Notes under the pieces: generated by a model | What the model was told of the DNA's origin: nothing | The model's database searches: none | The model's input: only the letters and a program-made list of their open reading frames with translations | Assembly (NCBI GenBank): GCA_050294475.1 | Contig: JBNKOE010000010.1 | Location: 186,001 to 250,000 of the forward strand | DNA: 64,000 nt | Source: Thalassobellus sp050294475 | GTDB taxonomy: Bacteria; Bacteroidota; Bacteroidia; Flavobacteriales; Flavobacteriaceae | Direction of reading: 5' to 3' | In this document: positions 37,501 to 47,500 of the stretch, piece by piece | Layout: each line of letters starts with the position of its first letter | Numbering within the stretch: position 1 is the first letter of the stretch | Program-made: the position numbers and the translations under genes

Positions 37501-38586
37501 TATATAGCGAGAAATATCTTTATTTAATACAAACTGATTCTGAAAAGGATCATATTTATCTAATCCGTCTTCAGTTCCAATCCACAATACTCCAGCATCA
37601 TCAAAATATAGTGCATAAACTAAATTATCAACTAAAGATGTATCATCAGACAGAATTGAATAATACCATTTATATTTACCTTTGTTTATATCTTCTAGTT
37701 GATTACACTCCAGTAGCCCACCTAATGTTCCTACCCAATATTTTCCGTTGGGACCTTGAACTACTGTTAAAAAATAAGGCCCTAAACTACCTCTAATATC
37801 ATCATCTTCTATATAAAGATTTTCAAACGTGTTTGTTACTTTATTTAGCTTATACAAACCTTCACGGGTACCTACAAAAATATCGCTTTTAGCATCTTCA
37901 TAAATAAAATTAATATATGGATTTTTCTCGTCTGAATTTGGAATTAACAGTGTATAATCTGTTATTTTTACTATTACTCCATTTGTATCTAAAGTGATTT
38001 TAGCTACAGATGCAGTCGCATAACTACCTGCCCAAATATTACCTTTTTTGTCTTCATAAATTTCCTTTACATATTCGAAACCTTCAATAAAAACTTTTTC
38101 AAATCTATTTTCTTTCGGATAAAAAATATAAACACCTTTTGTTCTTGTACCTACCCAAACACGCTTAAACTTATCTATATGTAAAGACCTAATTTCTTCA
38201 TCTTGCAAACTATTTGGGTTATTTTTCTCTTTCAAAAATGTTTTAAAAACTCCCGTATCACTTTTTAAAAGTGTTAGTCCTTTTCTTGTTCCTATCCATA
38301 AATTATTATTTTCTTCATCATACTCTAAAGCTGTTATATCATCATTTAATATTCTATTTTCTCCTGGAAAAGAACTTAAATAAGACTTAAACTGATAGCC
38401 ATCAAAACGGTTTAAACCTGAGAAAGTACCAAACCACATAAAACCATTATTATCTTGAGATATGTATCTAACAGAATTATGAGATAAACCACTATTATCA
38501 TTATAATGCTCAAATTTTATATTCTGAGAATTAACTGCTATAAAAAAGCTAAAACAGAAAAATAATATTATGGATTTATATGTCAT
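34546..38586 (-). CDS. Hybrid two-component system sensor/regulator (HTCS)
   Basis: 1346 residues, single-chain signalling protein of Bacteroidota glycan loci. Order: signal peptide (1-20); periplasmic sensor of two seven-bladed propellers built from Reg_prop repeats (about 25-690, e.g. NNNLWIGTRKGLTLL); Y_Y_Y domain (about 700-780); one membrane helix (785-803); histidine kinase with His845 (ISHELRTPL) and an HATPase (DNGIGIPL, GSGIGLSLVKSL); receiver domain with Asp1149 (CVTDVMMPVMGG); and a C-terminal AraC-type HTH (last 100 residues). It probably senses an oligosaccharide from the locus and activates susC and the MIOX operon. It starts 46 bp after the metallophosphoesterase. Confidence 0.96.
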   Translation of the reverse strand: MTYKSIILFFCFSFFIAVNSQNIKFEHYNDNSGLSHNSVRYISQDNNGFMWFGTFSGLNRFDGYQFKSYLSSFPGENRILNDDITALEYDEENNNLWIGTRKGLTLLKSDTGVFKTFLKEKNNPNSLQDEEIRSLHIDKFKRVWVGTRTKGVYIFYPKENRFEKVFIEGFEYVKEIYEDKKGNIWAGSYATASVAKITLDTNGVIVKITDYTLLIPNSDEKNPYINFIYEDAKSDIFVGTREGLYKLNKVTNTFENLYIEDDDIRGSLGPYFLTVVQGPNGKYWVGTLGGLLECNQLEDINKGKYKWYYSILSDDTSLVDNLVYALYFDDAGVLWIGTEDGLDKYDPFQNQFVLNKDISRYIGNQAPRIRGFSKTYDNKIITATRRNGLFISDLNDGFVPLYNNQYDIASIYSDDGKIFYCGLWNGKVLVYNYITNKSKEIDVGFEASAIFAFSKINDSTIMVGSFGEGVVMLNKKSLKVQDTKSKLLPGFAINSIEKDQAGNLWFATQTGIVKYQSKSGVIETYKLISNKANGLVNDEDVSDIIVDNKGKVYVSTRTGLSYYEPLTNDFKYLTEPKELVGKWITDMVTDTNGDLWLNINNNSVARLKSNLKDINIYQVNSGNRLDVFSSSGFYNDKDSNIYLGGKNGIIYFSPETIIENKWSPTPIITEFKIQNKEVLPGMEINGQVPLVKDINFSKSVQLDYKNRNFSLQFSAPSFSDTKLNKFEYMLEGFDQNWISANSNSRTIQYTNLYPGDYVFKVKASNSYGYWSDVESYKIKITSPFWLMPQAFVLFAVIFILLFYFTRRELKNRSKLKQELLTEKVSRERDVKLNNEKLRFFTNISHELRTPLTLILGPSKQLIEESKSYATEYQKSRYNLIHDNANRLLNLVNQVLDFRKAQTGELKLKVSKTEIIAYTKNIFDSFKELAFNKNIQLNFNSDVPEIIGWIDKDKFDKILYNLLSNALKFTSKYGNVDLFVKLKDGVENMLVVEVSDNGIGIPLKSQEKIFSRFYQATNSKTHNTGSGIGLSLVKSLVELHKGTIGVESEQDKGSVFTVEIPIDRNTYQDAEVFEYEFKQTAEKPLPKIAAKKVIQSTELKQKILVVEDNVELRKYLVDYLSDYYKVYEADNGVNGLKICRKKKPILCVTDVMMPVMGGLDFCEELKNDEFISHIPVVMLTALSDNEDKVKGYGTGADGYLVKPFDPSLLKTIIENIIKSRLELKAKFSGEVESEVGLLTHSPIDEELMNKVTNLINKNLSEVDFSTDFICKELGVSASKLYRKIKELTDLAPNEFIRTMRLKKSAQLLKTKKYNVSEVTNLVGFNDPLYFSRCFKKQFGFPPSKLIK

Positions 38587-38632
38587 ACGTTAATTTAGTC
38601 TATCAAAAAAAGTTTGAATAAGGTATTAAATT

Positions 38633-40477
38633 TCAAGGGTTAAATGTTTCTATTTTATTTGATTTTAGGTTTATTTTAAAATGATTTGATGGTTGTCCTT
38701 TCAATGTCTTTTGAAATATTTTTGACCATAAAACAAGATTTTTATCTTGACTTTCATTTAACTGATTACAAACTAGTTGATATTGTGTTAACCTTTTAAT
38801 TCCAACATCTGAAATTGCTAATTCATCGGCACTTCTTAATTTATAAAAGTCTAAAATCATTTCAAAACTAGTCCAGTTACTAAAATCATCTATTGTTAAA
38901 TCGTTATTTAATAGTTGTTCTTTTAATTTTAAAATATTGTTTTCACTTGCATTTAAAAATAGTAAATCTTTACCAGAAGCTTTTACAATAGTTTCTAAAA
39001 AATTAACTTGAAAATCTTTTGGTAAAAAACGAAGTCTTACTAATTCTTTTAAATGCCATTCTGTAAATTCTTTGTATGTTTTAGCATCTAAAATGTTCTT
39101 ATTCCATATTTTAGAACTCTTTATTTTTTCTAAATACACATATTCTTCCTGATAAAAAGGAAATAAGTTATTATAGTTTTTTACTGAATCTACAACCACT
39201 GTTTCTATTTCAAACTCTGTACTAGAATGTATTGTTAACACCTTATAAGCTGGTGTATAAGCTGCTAATGATGGTGTTTGAATATTAAACAACGTATTCC
39301 CTTTTTTAGTGGTTCGCAATCCCGTGTCATTAATATGCATATGACCACCAAAATGAATTTTAATACCAGCATCGGCAAATGTTTTAGCAACATTTTCATT
39401 AGGGACTCTTTTTAACTGCATTTTATCTTCTCCAAAAAACTGTTTCATTTCTAAAGAAGCATCATCATTAAAATCGACCATAGGATAATGACTAAAAGCA
39501 ATTAGTACTTTTCCTTGCTTTTTTGCTTGTTCTGAAACATTTTTTACCCAATCAATTAAATGTTTTTTGTACAAAAGCACATTGTTATAACCAATACTTG
39601 CTCCTGAAAAATCTTTTGGGTTATCTTTTAAACCCGACAGATCTTCTTTAGGCACATATACATTTGCATCTATAGCTAATAACCAAACTCCTTTAACTGG
39701 TTCTACCAAATAACTGGCATCTGGAATAGATAAACTAGTGTCATTAATTATATATGTTCTTTTTTCTAAAACAGATTCTTTTAGTGCAACTTCATAATTA
39801 TAGGTTTTATAATTATATTTTGAAAAAGGTGTTTCCCAATACAAATCATGCTTCTTAGGATAAAAACCAAAATCGACCATTTCATGCATCATCTCTTTAT
39901 AACCCCAATTTTTAATATCGGACGTTATAATGGGTTCTAACTCATTTTCGCCTTTACTAAAATCTGTTTTAAAACTAGTAATAACTTGCTCTTTACCTCC
40001 TTTTCCTAGAAAATCTGTTTTCTTTGCTTCTTGCGAAAAAGGTCTAACAGCATCATGATTTCCTGTTGTTACATAAAAAGATATATCGTATTTTTTTGAA
40101 TACTCATTAAGTATTCGTCTTAACCCTCTAATATGAATGGGTTGTCCATCATCACTAAAATCACCAGGAAGTGCCACTATTTTTATCCCTTTTTCAACAA
40201 TGTCATTTAACGCTGTTATAAAAGCAAAATAATTTTCGTTAAAGATTCTTGTAGATTGTAATTGCGAACTCATTGTTCTTATGTTCGCATACTCACCAGT
40301 TATAGGGTTTTTAATTCCTTTATAATTTACATCTTGAAATTCTCCATAAATATCAGCGAAGTGAGCATCAGCTATAAAAGCAATTCGTTGTTTTTTAAAT
40401 ACGTTGTTTTCCTCATTTTCACAAGAAAACATGATTAATAAAAATAGTATAGAAAAACATCTCAATAAAAAACTCAT
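38633..40477 (-). CDS. Secreted calcineurin-like metallophosphoesterase, lipoprotein
   Basis: 614 residues with a lipobox (LLIMFSC, Cys19). The five metallophosphoesterase motifs are present: IADAHF (Asp37, His39), LPGDFSDDG, TTGNHDAV, FSHYPM and FGGHMHIND. The catalytic domain covers about 30-400; the last 200 residues are unassigned and helical. It hydrolyses a phosphomonoester or diester outside the inner membrane. It lies 9 bp downstream of GH115 in a run of tightly packed genes that includes a PI-PLC-like enzyme, so an inositol-phosphate-type product is a reasonable substrate. This is inferred. Confidence 0.88.
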   Translation of the reverse strand: MSFLLRCFSILFLLIMFSCENEENNVFKKQRIAFIADAHFADIYGEFQDVNYKGIKNPITGEYANIRTMSSQLQSTRIFNENYFAFITALNDIVEKGIKIVALPGDFSDDGQPIHIRGLRRILNEYSKKYDISFYVTTGNHDAVRPFSQEAKKTDFLGKGGKEQVITSFKTDFSKGENELEPIITSDIKNWGYKEMMHEMVDFGFYPKKHDLYWETPFSKYNYKTYNYEVALKESVLEKRTYIINDTSLSIPDASYLVEPVKGVWLLAIDANVYVPKEDLSGLKDNPKDFSGASIGYNNVLLYKKHLIDWVKNVSEQAKKQGKVLIAFSHYPMVDFNDDASLEMKQFFGEDKMQLKRVPNENVAKTFADAGIKIHFGGHMHINDTGLRTTKKGNTLFNIQTPSLAAYTPAYKVLTIHSSTEFEIETVVVDSVKNYNNLFPFYQEEYVYLEKIKSSKIWNKNILDAKTYKEFTEWHLKELVRLRFLPKDFQVNFLETIVKASGKDLLFLNASENNILKLKEQLLNNDLTIDDFSNWTSFEMILDFYKLRSADELAISDVGIKRLTQYQLVCNQLNESQDKNLVLWSKIFQKTLKGQPSNHFKINLKSNKIETFNP

Positions 40478-40486
40478 ATACCTTAC

Positions 40487-43459
40487 TTATTGCTTTATTG
40501 ATTCTTTTGGAAATGCATAACTAGATTTCCAACCACCTAAATCGATTAATATTTGATCTAACATAACACCAGAGTCTACCATCCAAACTTTTAAAGTATG
40601 CTTTCCTGCTTTATTTACTATTTGCTTAACCGATTCTACACTCGCATTTTTAAGCACATTTTGTTTCCATGCATTGCTTCTTCCAAAGGTTTGAAAATCT
40701 ACAATAACTGGTTCGTAATCATCTATGGCAATAGCACAACGCACGCCTCTATTATTATGAATAGCATGCGTAGGTACGGCTTGTAAATTGACATCAACTT
40801 CTCCAAAATTAAAGGTATAAAAATCATATTCTAATGACGGACTGTTTTGTTGTATCCATTTTAAGTCTGTTACAGAAATTACACTTCTTGGTAAGGCTAT
40901 AATAACTTTTCCACTATAACCAATGCCATCATATACTTTCCATTTTGCTTCTTTACCTACGTTATTTCGAGTAGGATTTTCGGCATTTATAGATACATAA
41001 CCTTTATCTTCTACAAAACCTTTATAGTCTTTTAACTTCTCCAACTTTGGGTTGAAAACGGAAACTCCAATGGTTATTATACTATCATTTGCAACAAAAT
41101 CAATAGCACTATTCACCTTATAACTTGGCGGTATTAATTGAAAATCGTGACCTAAAGGTGCTTCTTTTTTGTTTTCCCCTTTTGGTACTTTATCCCAATC
41201 GATGCTTACCCATAAACGTTTCTCTTGCTTTCCAGAATCACTTTGTAATGTACCTGATGTTTCTGAAAGTTTTATCCAATCATGCTTTGGTTTTGCTGTC
41301 CACTCCAAATCACCACTTCCTTTTAGAAAAACATCTATAAAGTAATGACTATCTGTATAACTATTAAACACAGGCAATACATCGGCAAAACTATTTACAA
41401 TCTCGTGATTTACTTCCATTTGATAGCCTTCTAAAGCTAAGCCTAAGCTTGGTTTTTCTTCAGAAGAAAATGTTGTGTATGTTGGTTTTGAAAACACTGG
41501 CAAACTTCGAGGAGACATCGTCATAATATGTTGCCATTTGCCTTTTTGAAGTGTTTTATTATAAAAATCCGTTTCTTTTTGAATCCTTTCAAACGCCTTA
41601 AGAGATTGATTTGCAAAATAAGCTGCACTCAACTTTCCTTGTTGCGCCGCAAAATTATTTTTATAGTGATATAACCATTTCTGATTTAATTTTGAAGCAC
41701 CTATTATTGGATAATATACCAATTGATAAAAAGCATCTTTACGATTTTTATCTACTTTTTGATATAAGTTCTCTACCCTGTTTTCTAATTTTTTATACAC
41801 TTCAATTCTTGCACTTACCTCATCACCATAATGATATTGTGTCATTTCGGTTTCGCCTGATTTTACAACAGGTTCTACATGACTCCAAGCCATAAACTCT
41901 GGTCGTCTTATATAAGCTAGTCTATTATTTTCAAATAATAAATCGGTAGTTTCAGAAGCTAAAGCAGTATCAAACTCTCTTGTAGCCCACGTAATCATAT
42001 GCTGTTTTACAGATGTGCTTTTTTCAAAAGCATCCATATCCCAAGCCATATCTAAAAACAACTCTATACTATACTCATGAGGTTTAATATCCCCACAATT
42101 CAAAATCCATAAATCTTGAGATTTAAACTCGTAAGCTTTACTCATTTCTTCCCACATCAATACCGGGTTTGTAGAATTTAACCATAAATAGTCATGAGGT
42201 CTTCCCCAATATGAGGTATGATAATAAACTCCAGCACCTCCAGAACGTTTTTGCTCTTCTGGGTTACTTAACTGACGTATATATCCATAGTTATCATCAG
42301 TCCAAACAAGCGTAATATCTTCAGGTAAGTTTAGCCCATTTTGGTAATATTTTAAAACTTCTTTATATGGTACAAAAGCTTGAGGAACTATTTTTGGGTC
42401 TTTTTTAATTTCCTTTTTTAGAATAGCTCTTTGGTCGGTAATTATTTTTTCTAATAGTTTAACCTGTTGATCTGTATTATCTTCTCCAACAATCATAGGA
42501 GAATCGTGTTCTCCTCGCATACCCGTTGTGTAAATGCCTTCATACCTAGCGGTTTCTTTTACACGCTTTGTAAACACTTCTTTTATGACTTCTGAATTAG
42601 TATCATAACGATAATCGCCCATAGTTTCATGATTCCACTCGCCATTTATATTACTTAACATAGGTTCGGCATGAGATGTACCAATAACAATCGCATAATC
42701 ATCTGCTACTAATTTATTTTTAGGAAAAGAATAAAAAGGCTTTGTGCTTCTGTGCATAGCGGGCCAAATAGTGTTGGCACGTAACCGTAATAATAATTCA
42801 AAAATTTTAGCATATGTTTTTGGTCCCATATCACCTATTTCTGGCTCATAATTTAAAGCCGCCCAACGTTGTAAACCCCAATCTTCATCGTTTAAAAATA
42901 CACCTCTATACTTTACAGATGGCTTTTTAGAGACTTTATTTTCAATAGAAATCTTAATAGTTTCACTTTTGTTTGGAGTTACATCTGCCCACCATTCCCA
43001 AGGCGAAACACCCATTTCCCTTGAAAGTTCTAAAATACCATACGCTGTTCCTCTACGATCGCTTCCTGCAATTATTAAAGCTTTTTTTATGCCTTTTCTA
43101 GGATTATCAACAAGCTGAAAAGCAAAACGTTCCCAATCTCCTTTAATTTCTGAAACATCTATTTTGCTTTCACGAATCAATGCATCAATATATTTACTAT
43201 TGCCAATTGTTCCAGCAATTATGACTATTCCAGATGCCGTATTTCCATCAATTGATTTTATTACTTTTTGCCCAGAAATATTAAAAATATCTTTAGCCAA
43301 TAAATCAGATGCAATTTGCACCACTTTAAAATCTTTTTTATCGGTTAATATATAAGACGACTTTCCGTTTTCAACTATTGAAAATTCTTGTTTATTTTGA
43401 GCATTAACAACTATTTGAAGTTGAAAAAAGCATACTACTATAACAAAATATTTAAACAT
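40487..43459 (-). CDS. GH115 alpha-glucuronidase
   Basis: 990 residues with a signal peptide ending VNAQ. Family features: N-terminal domain with GTAYGILELSREMGVSPWEWWADV, then VKYRGVFLNDEDWGLQRW, ANTIWPAMHRSTKPF, GTSHAEPM, TTGMRGEHDSPM and DDNYGYIRQL, all conserved in GH115 (4-O-methyl)glucuronidases, and a C-terminal beta domain ending near WMVDSGVMLDQILIDLGG. The known activity is release of alpha-1,2-linked (methyl)glucuronate, usually from xylan. Its start overlaps the stop of the PI-PLC-like gene (TAATG). Alpha-1,2-GlcA on inositol is the core of plant GIPC head groups. Confidence 0.93.
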   Translation of the reverse strand: MFKYFVIVVCFFQLQIVVNAQNKQEFSIVENGKSSYILTDKKDFKVVQIASDLLAKDIFNISGQKVIKSIDGNTASGIVIIAGTIGNSKYIDALIRESKIDVSEIKGDWERFAFQLVDNPRKGIKKALIIAGSDRRGTAYGILELSREMGVSPWEWWADVTPNKSETIKISIENKVSKKPSVKYRGVFLNDEDWGLQRWAALNYEPEIGDMGPKTYAKIFELLLRLRANTIWPAMHRSTKPFYSFPKNKLVADDYAIVIGTSHAEPMLSNINGEWNHETMGDYRYDTNSEVIKEVFTKRVKETARYEGIYTTGMRGEHDSPMIVGEDNTDQQVKLLEKIITDQRAILKKEIKKDPKIVPQAFVPYKEVLKYYQNGLNLPEDITLVWTDDNYGYIRQLSNPEEQKRSGGAGVYYHTSYWGRPHDYLWLNSTNPVLMWEEMSKAYEFKSQDLWILNCGDIKPHEYSIELFLDMAWDMDAFEKSTSVKQHMITWATREFDTALASETTDLLFENNRLAYIRRPEFMAWSHVEPVVKSGETEMTQYHYGDEVSARIEVYKKLENRVENLYQKVDKNRKDAFYQLVYYPIIGASKLNQKWLYHYKNNFAAQQGKLSAAYFANQSLKAFERIQKETDFYNKTLQKGKWQHIMTMSPRSLPVFSKPTYTTFSSEEKPSLGLALEGYQMEVNHEIVNSFADVLPVFNSYTDSHYFIDVFLKGSGDLEWTAKPKHDWIKLSETSGTLQSDSGKQEKRLWVSIDWDKVPKGENKKEAPLGHDFQLIPPSYKVNSAIDFVANDSIITIGVSVFNPKLEKLKDYKGFVEDKGYVSINAENPTRNNVGKEAKWKVYDGIGYSGKVIIALPRSVISVTDLKWIQQNSPSLEYDFYTFNFGEVDVNLQAVPTHAIHNNRGVRCAIAIDDYEPVIVDFQTFGRSNAWKQNVLKNASVESVKQIVNKAGKHTLKVWMVDSGVMLDQILIDLGGWKSSYAFPKESIKQ

Positions 43460-44520
43460 TATTTATTTTTTATGTGTTCAAATGTGTTTCCTGGAAACGC
43501 TATTTTAAAATTAGAATCAAATAATATTGAAGGCATATAATAATCTGTTGAAATAACTTGTGCTCCAGAGGCTTTTGCTTTTTCAAATGGCGTATAATCA
43601 TTTGTTCGAGCTTCTTTAGTGCCTGAATCTGTTCGTGTTCGCACCATATATCCTTTAGAAACTAAGGTTTTAATATAATCGAAATCTTTAACTGGATTAT
43701 TAATAATTCTAAAAGCTGCTTCCGGATTTCCTTCCTTGCTATTTACAAATAGCACTCTGTTTTTTAAAGACGCATGTCCTTTTAAATAGTTACTGATTTT
43801 GGTTTCTTTTTCGTCTAAAACAAATAAAAATCGTCCTTTTAGTTCACTTAATTTTGGCCAGCCTTTTTTAAGAATAGCTGCTTCTAATGTTTCATAATTC
43901 CCTCTAACCAAATCGGGTGTAATTAATTCTGAATTAGAAAATACACTTTTAATTTCTTCATCAATACTACCCAATGCTATTTCAGTAAACGGCAAAGGTT
44001 GTGTTGGTAATTCAGCTACAACTTTATCTTTAGCATTGATCAATATAAAAACAGGAGTGTGATTTGGGTTATTATCAGACCATTTTTTTAAGGCTTGTAA
44101 CGCATCTTTAAATAGTAAATAATAACTCCTAAAATCTATATCTTGAATATGAAATAATTTTAAACCAGGCTTATTTAGTTTATTTTCTGTATCAAATTCT
44201 AAAGGAATTTCTCCCATAGTTTTTATAATATCAAGGCCTTTAGGATTTTTAAAATGTCCGCCTTCAGGATCATAAAACACATCTAATTCTAAATTTCTAA
44301 GTCCTAAATCGAGCTGTTTTTCTAATGAAATATGCCCATATTGTAAAGAAAGTGCCTTTAAAGAATCTATACTATACAAATAATTCCAAAGCGGTTTTTC
44401 TATTGAGATTTTATAAGAATTATGGCTTCCTACAACCTGAATATCATTTAAAGCAGGTTCTTGTTCTGCACAAGAAACGAACATTATAGACAACCAAAAA
44501 AGAACTCCAAAAAACCTCAT
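43459..44520 (-). CDS. PI-PLC-C1-like (Ca2+-dependent phosphoinositide phospholipase C-like) phosphodiesterase, lipoprotein
   Basis: 353 residues with a lipobox (IMFVSC, Cys17). The PLC-like TIM barrel is recognised by GSHNSYK (His33, Asn34), RNLELDVFYDPEGG (Glu78, Asp80), LFHIQDIDF (His124) and the C-terminal MVRTRTDSGTKEARTND ... GAQVISTDYY. The two histidines and acidic residues fit the two-His, Ca2+-assisted mechanism. The family cleaves phosphodiesters of phosphoinositides, but bacterial members are hardly characterised. It is placed 2 bp after GH2 and overlaps GH115 by one base, so it is translated together with two glycosidases. Confidence 0.88.
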   Translation of the reverse strand: MRFFGVLFWLSIMFVSCAEQEPALNDIQVVGSHNSYKISIEKPLWNYLYSIDSLKALSLQYGHISLEKQLDLGLRNLELDVFYDPEGGHFKNPKGLDIIKTMGEIPLEFDTENKLNKPGLKLFHIQDIDFRSYYLLFKDALQALKKWSDNNPNHTPVFILINAKDKVVAELPTQPLPFTEIALGSIDEEIKSVFSNSELITPDLVRGNYETLEAAILKKGWPKLSELKGRFLFVLDEKETKISNYLKGHASLKNRVLFVNSKEGNPEAAFRIINNPVKDFDYIKTLVSKGYMVRTRTDSGTKEARTNDYTPFEKAKASGAQVISTDYYMPSILFDSNFKIAFPGNTFEHIKNK

Positions 44521-44522
44521 AT

Positions 44523-47500
44523 TTAAAACTTTACAGTTGCTGGATTTATTTTACTATTCTTAGTTATCGGAATTAAATAAAATGAATAATGATAAGTTCC
44601 CGATTTAATTTTATACTCCGAATGTGGTTCTGCTTTAAATGACCAAGTATTATCGCCTCCTACACCTTGTTGAATTAAATCGACATTAACCGTTAAAACA
44701 TCTCTTTTCACTAATTCATTGGTATGTGTGGCTGCATCTAAATTTTCTGTACTGTACGGAGACACACTAAAATTTATAGGGTTTTCACCTTTAACTAATA
44801 ATCCATTACCTGAGGCATTTTGTAATTTAAACCAACGTGTTTCCATGTGATTTCCGTATTCTTGAGGCACAACATATTCATAACTCATCGTATTCACATC
44901 TCCTTTAAAAACACCTAATAAAGCAGCCGTATTTCTGTCTTGATAATTAGCTTGTGGTCCTTTACCAAAATAACTTACGTTTTTATACTGTTTTGCTATC
45001 TCAAACTGCATCCCAATTTTAGGAACATCTGGTGTGTTTTTATCAATAACTACCGAATGATTTACTTTTACATAGCCATTACCTAAAACTGTATATTTTA
45101 AAACTACTTGTGCTTTCGGATTCTTAATACTACCTGCAACAGTAATAACTGCTTTGTCTTTTTCAGATGTTTCTATAGTTATATTTTCAACTTTAAATGA
45201 ATTACCAGCTGCAAACCAATCGCGCTCATTCGTTTTTTTCATTGATCTTCTGTAGGCTTTATCATTTTCGGTTTCAGGTCTCCAAAAATTTAATTTTAAA
45301 GGATTTTTTATAAGGTCATTTCCTTTAGATTTATATGAAGTAATATAACCTAAAGATTTATCAACTACTAAATCAACCAACTGGTTTTTTACAGCGATTA
45401 GATTATCTGATTCTTCAACAAGTAAATGATTATTACTCGTAGTTGTATCAACTATTTTTGATGACTTTAAAGGCATTTGAAATTGTTCTTCAAAAACGAC
45501 ATAACCTTTGTTTGCCCAAAGCGTATTTTCTTTTAATTTACCTTTTATCGTTATAAAATATTCACTTCCTTTTTTTGGTTTTATTTTTTTGAAATCAATT
45601 TTAAATGCTTCTCTTTGGTATGGTTTTGTAAATAATTCAGATACATTTCCAGACTGAATAATTTTACCATTTTCAGAAATATTCCAAACCACATGATATT
45701 TTGACAAGTTTGAAACATGATGACGATTTAATATCTCAAATTCCCCATCTAAAATATTTTTTGCAGAAATAACAACTGGCTGATTAACCTTTTTAGCCTC
45801 GAAAATTTCTGGCTTTGGTTTTCTATCGGCACTTACAATACCGTTGATACAAAAGCTTCCGTCGTTAGGAACATCGCCATAATCACCTCCGTAAACAAAG
45901 TATTTAGTTCCTTTACTATCTGTTTTCAATAAACCTTGGTCTATAAAATCCCAGATAAAACCACCTAAAGCTCGGTCATATTTATGAATAACATCCCAAT
46001 AGGTTTTCATATTTCCTAATGAATTTCCCATAGCATGTGCATACTCGCACATTAGTACAGGGCGTTTATCAAAACTTGTATTGTTTATTAAACTTTCTAA
46101 TTCGTTAGGTTGCGGGTACATTCTACTTAACATATCAACCCATTTTGGATCGGTTGGATTTCCAGTATGCGATGGCCAAAAACGTTTTTGATACCTAGCA
46201 TCGGTTGGGTCGCCTTGTGCGCCTTCATAATGTATATAACGTGTTGGATCTAAATCTTTAATCCATCCAGCCATAGCAGCATGATTCGGACCAGTACCAG
46301 ACTCATTTCCTAAAGACCAAATAATAATACTTGGATGATTTTTATCACGTTCAACCATACGAATACCGCGTTCTAAAAACGCATTAGTCCAACTAGCATC
46401 GTTTGACAATTTTCCACCTAAACCATGGGTTTCTAAGTTTGCTTCATCCATGACGTAAAGCCCGTACTTATCACATAAATCGTAGAAATAAGGATTGTTT
46501 GGATAATGAGACGTTCTAACAGCATTAAAGTTGAATTTTTTAATAAGTTGCACATCTTTTTCCATATCTGCTTTTGAAACCACTTTTCCATTTGTCATAC
46601 TATGGTCATGACGATTAACACCTATTAATTTTATTGGATTTCCGTTAACCAAAAACCGACCTTTTTCATCAATCTTAACTTCTCTAAAACCTACTTTAGT
46701 ACTTGTAAATTCTACCGAGTTACCTTCATTATCTTTAATCGTTAACAGCAAGGTGTATAAATAAGGCGCATCTGCCAACCATTGTTTTGGTTTTTTAATA
46801 GCCATCTCAACAATTCCAAAATACACATTATCTCTTGCTGGGTAACCTTCACCTAAAAAAGTATCTAAACGCAATGTTTTTTCTTCGCCTACATTGTTTC
46901 CTTCTGCATCAAATAATTGAGTGGTTAGCGTCCAATCATCAACAACTGTTTTTAAAGGTGTCGTACTATAATGTCCAATCTTTTCAATAAATTTATCTGG
47001 AATATTTACGGTAAATTTTGGTCTTATTTGCAACAAAGCATCTTCGTAATTTTCATCAAAATCTGTTCTTACTGTAAAATCTGAAAGTCGCACTTTCGGA
47101 ACGGCTTGTAAAAACACGTTACGCTCAATACCACTCATTCGCCAAGTGTCTTGATCTTCTAAATAGCTGCCATCGCACCAACGGTAAACCTTTACAGCAA
47201 TTTTATTTTTTCCTTTTTTTAAATGCTTCGTAATATCGAATTCCGATGGTAATCTTGTGTCCTCACTGTAACCAATAAATTCACCATTTATCCAAACATA
47301 AAAAGCAGACGACACACCTCCAAAATGAAGAATAACATCTCGTTCTTCCCAAGATTTATCAATGGTAAAACTTTTAACGTAATGACCAACGGGGTTATCG
47401 TTATGATTAATAAAAGGGTAATTATTAAAAAACGGATAGTTAATATTTGTATAAATAGGCTTGCCATAACCTCGCATTTCCCAATTTGATGGCACATCGA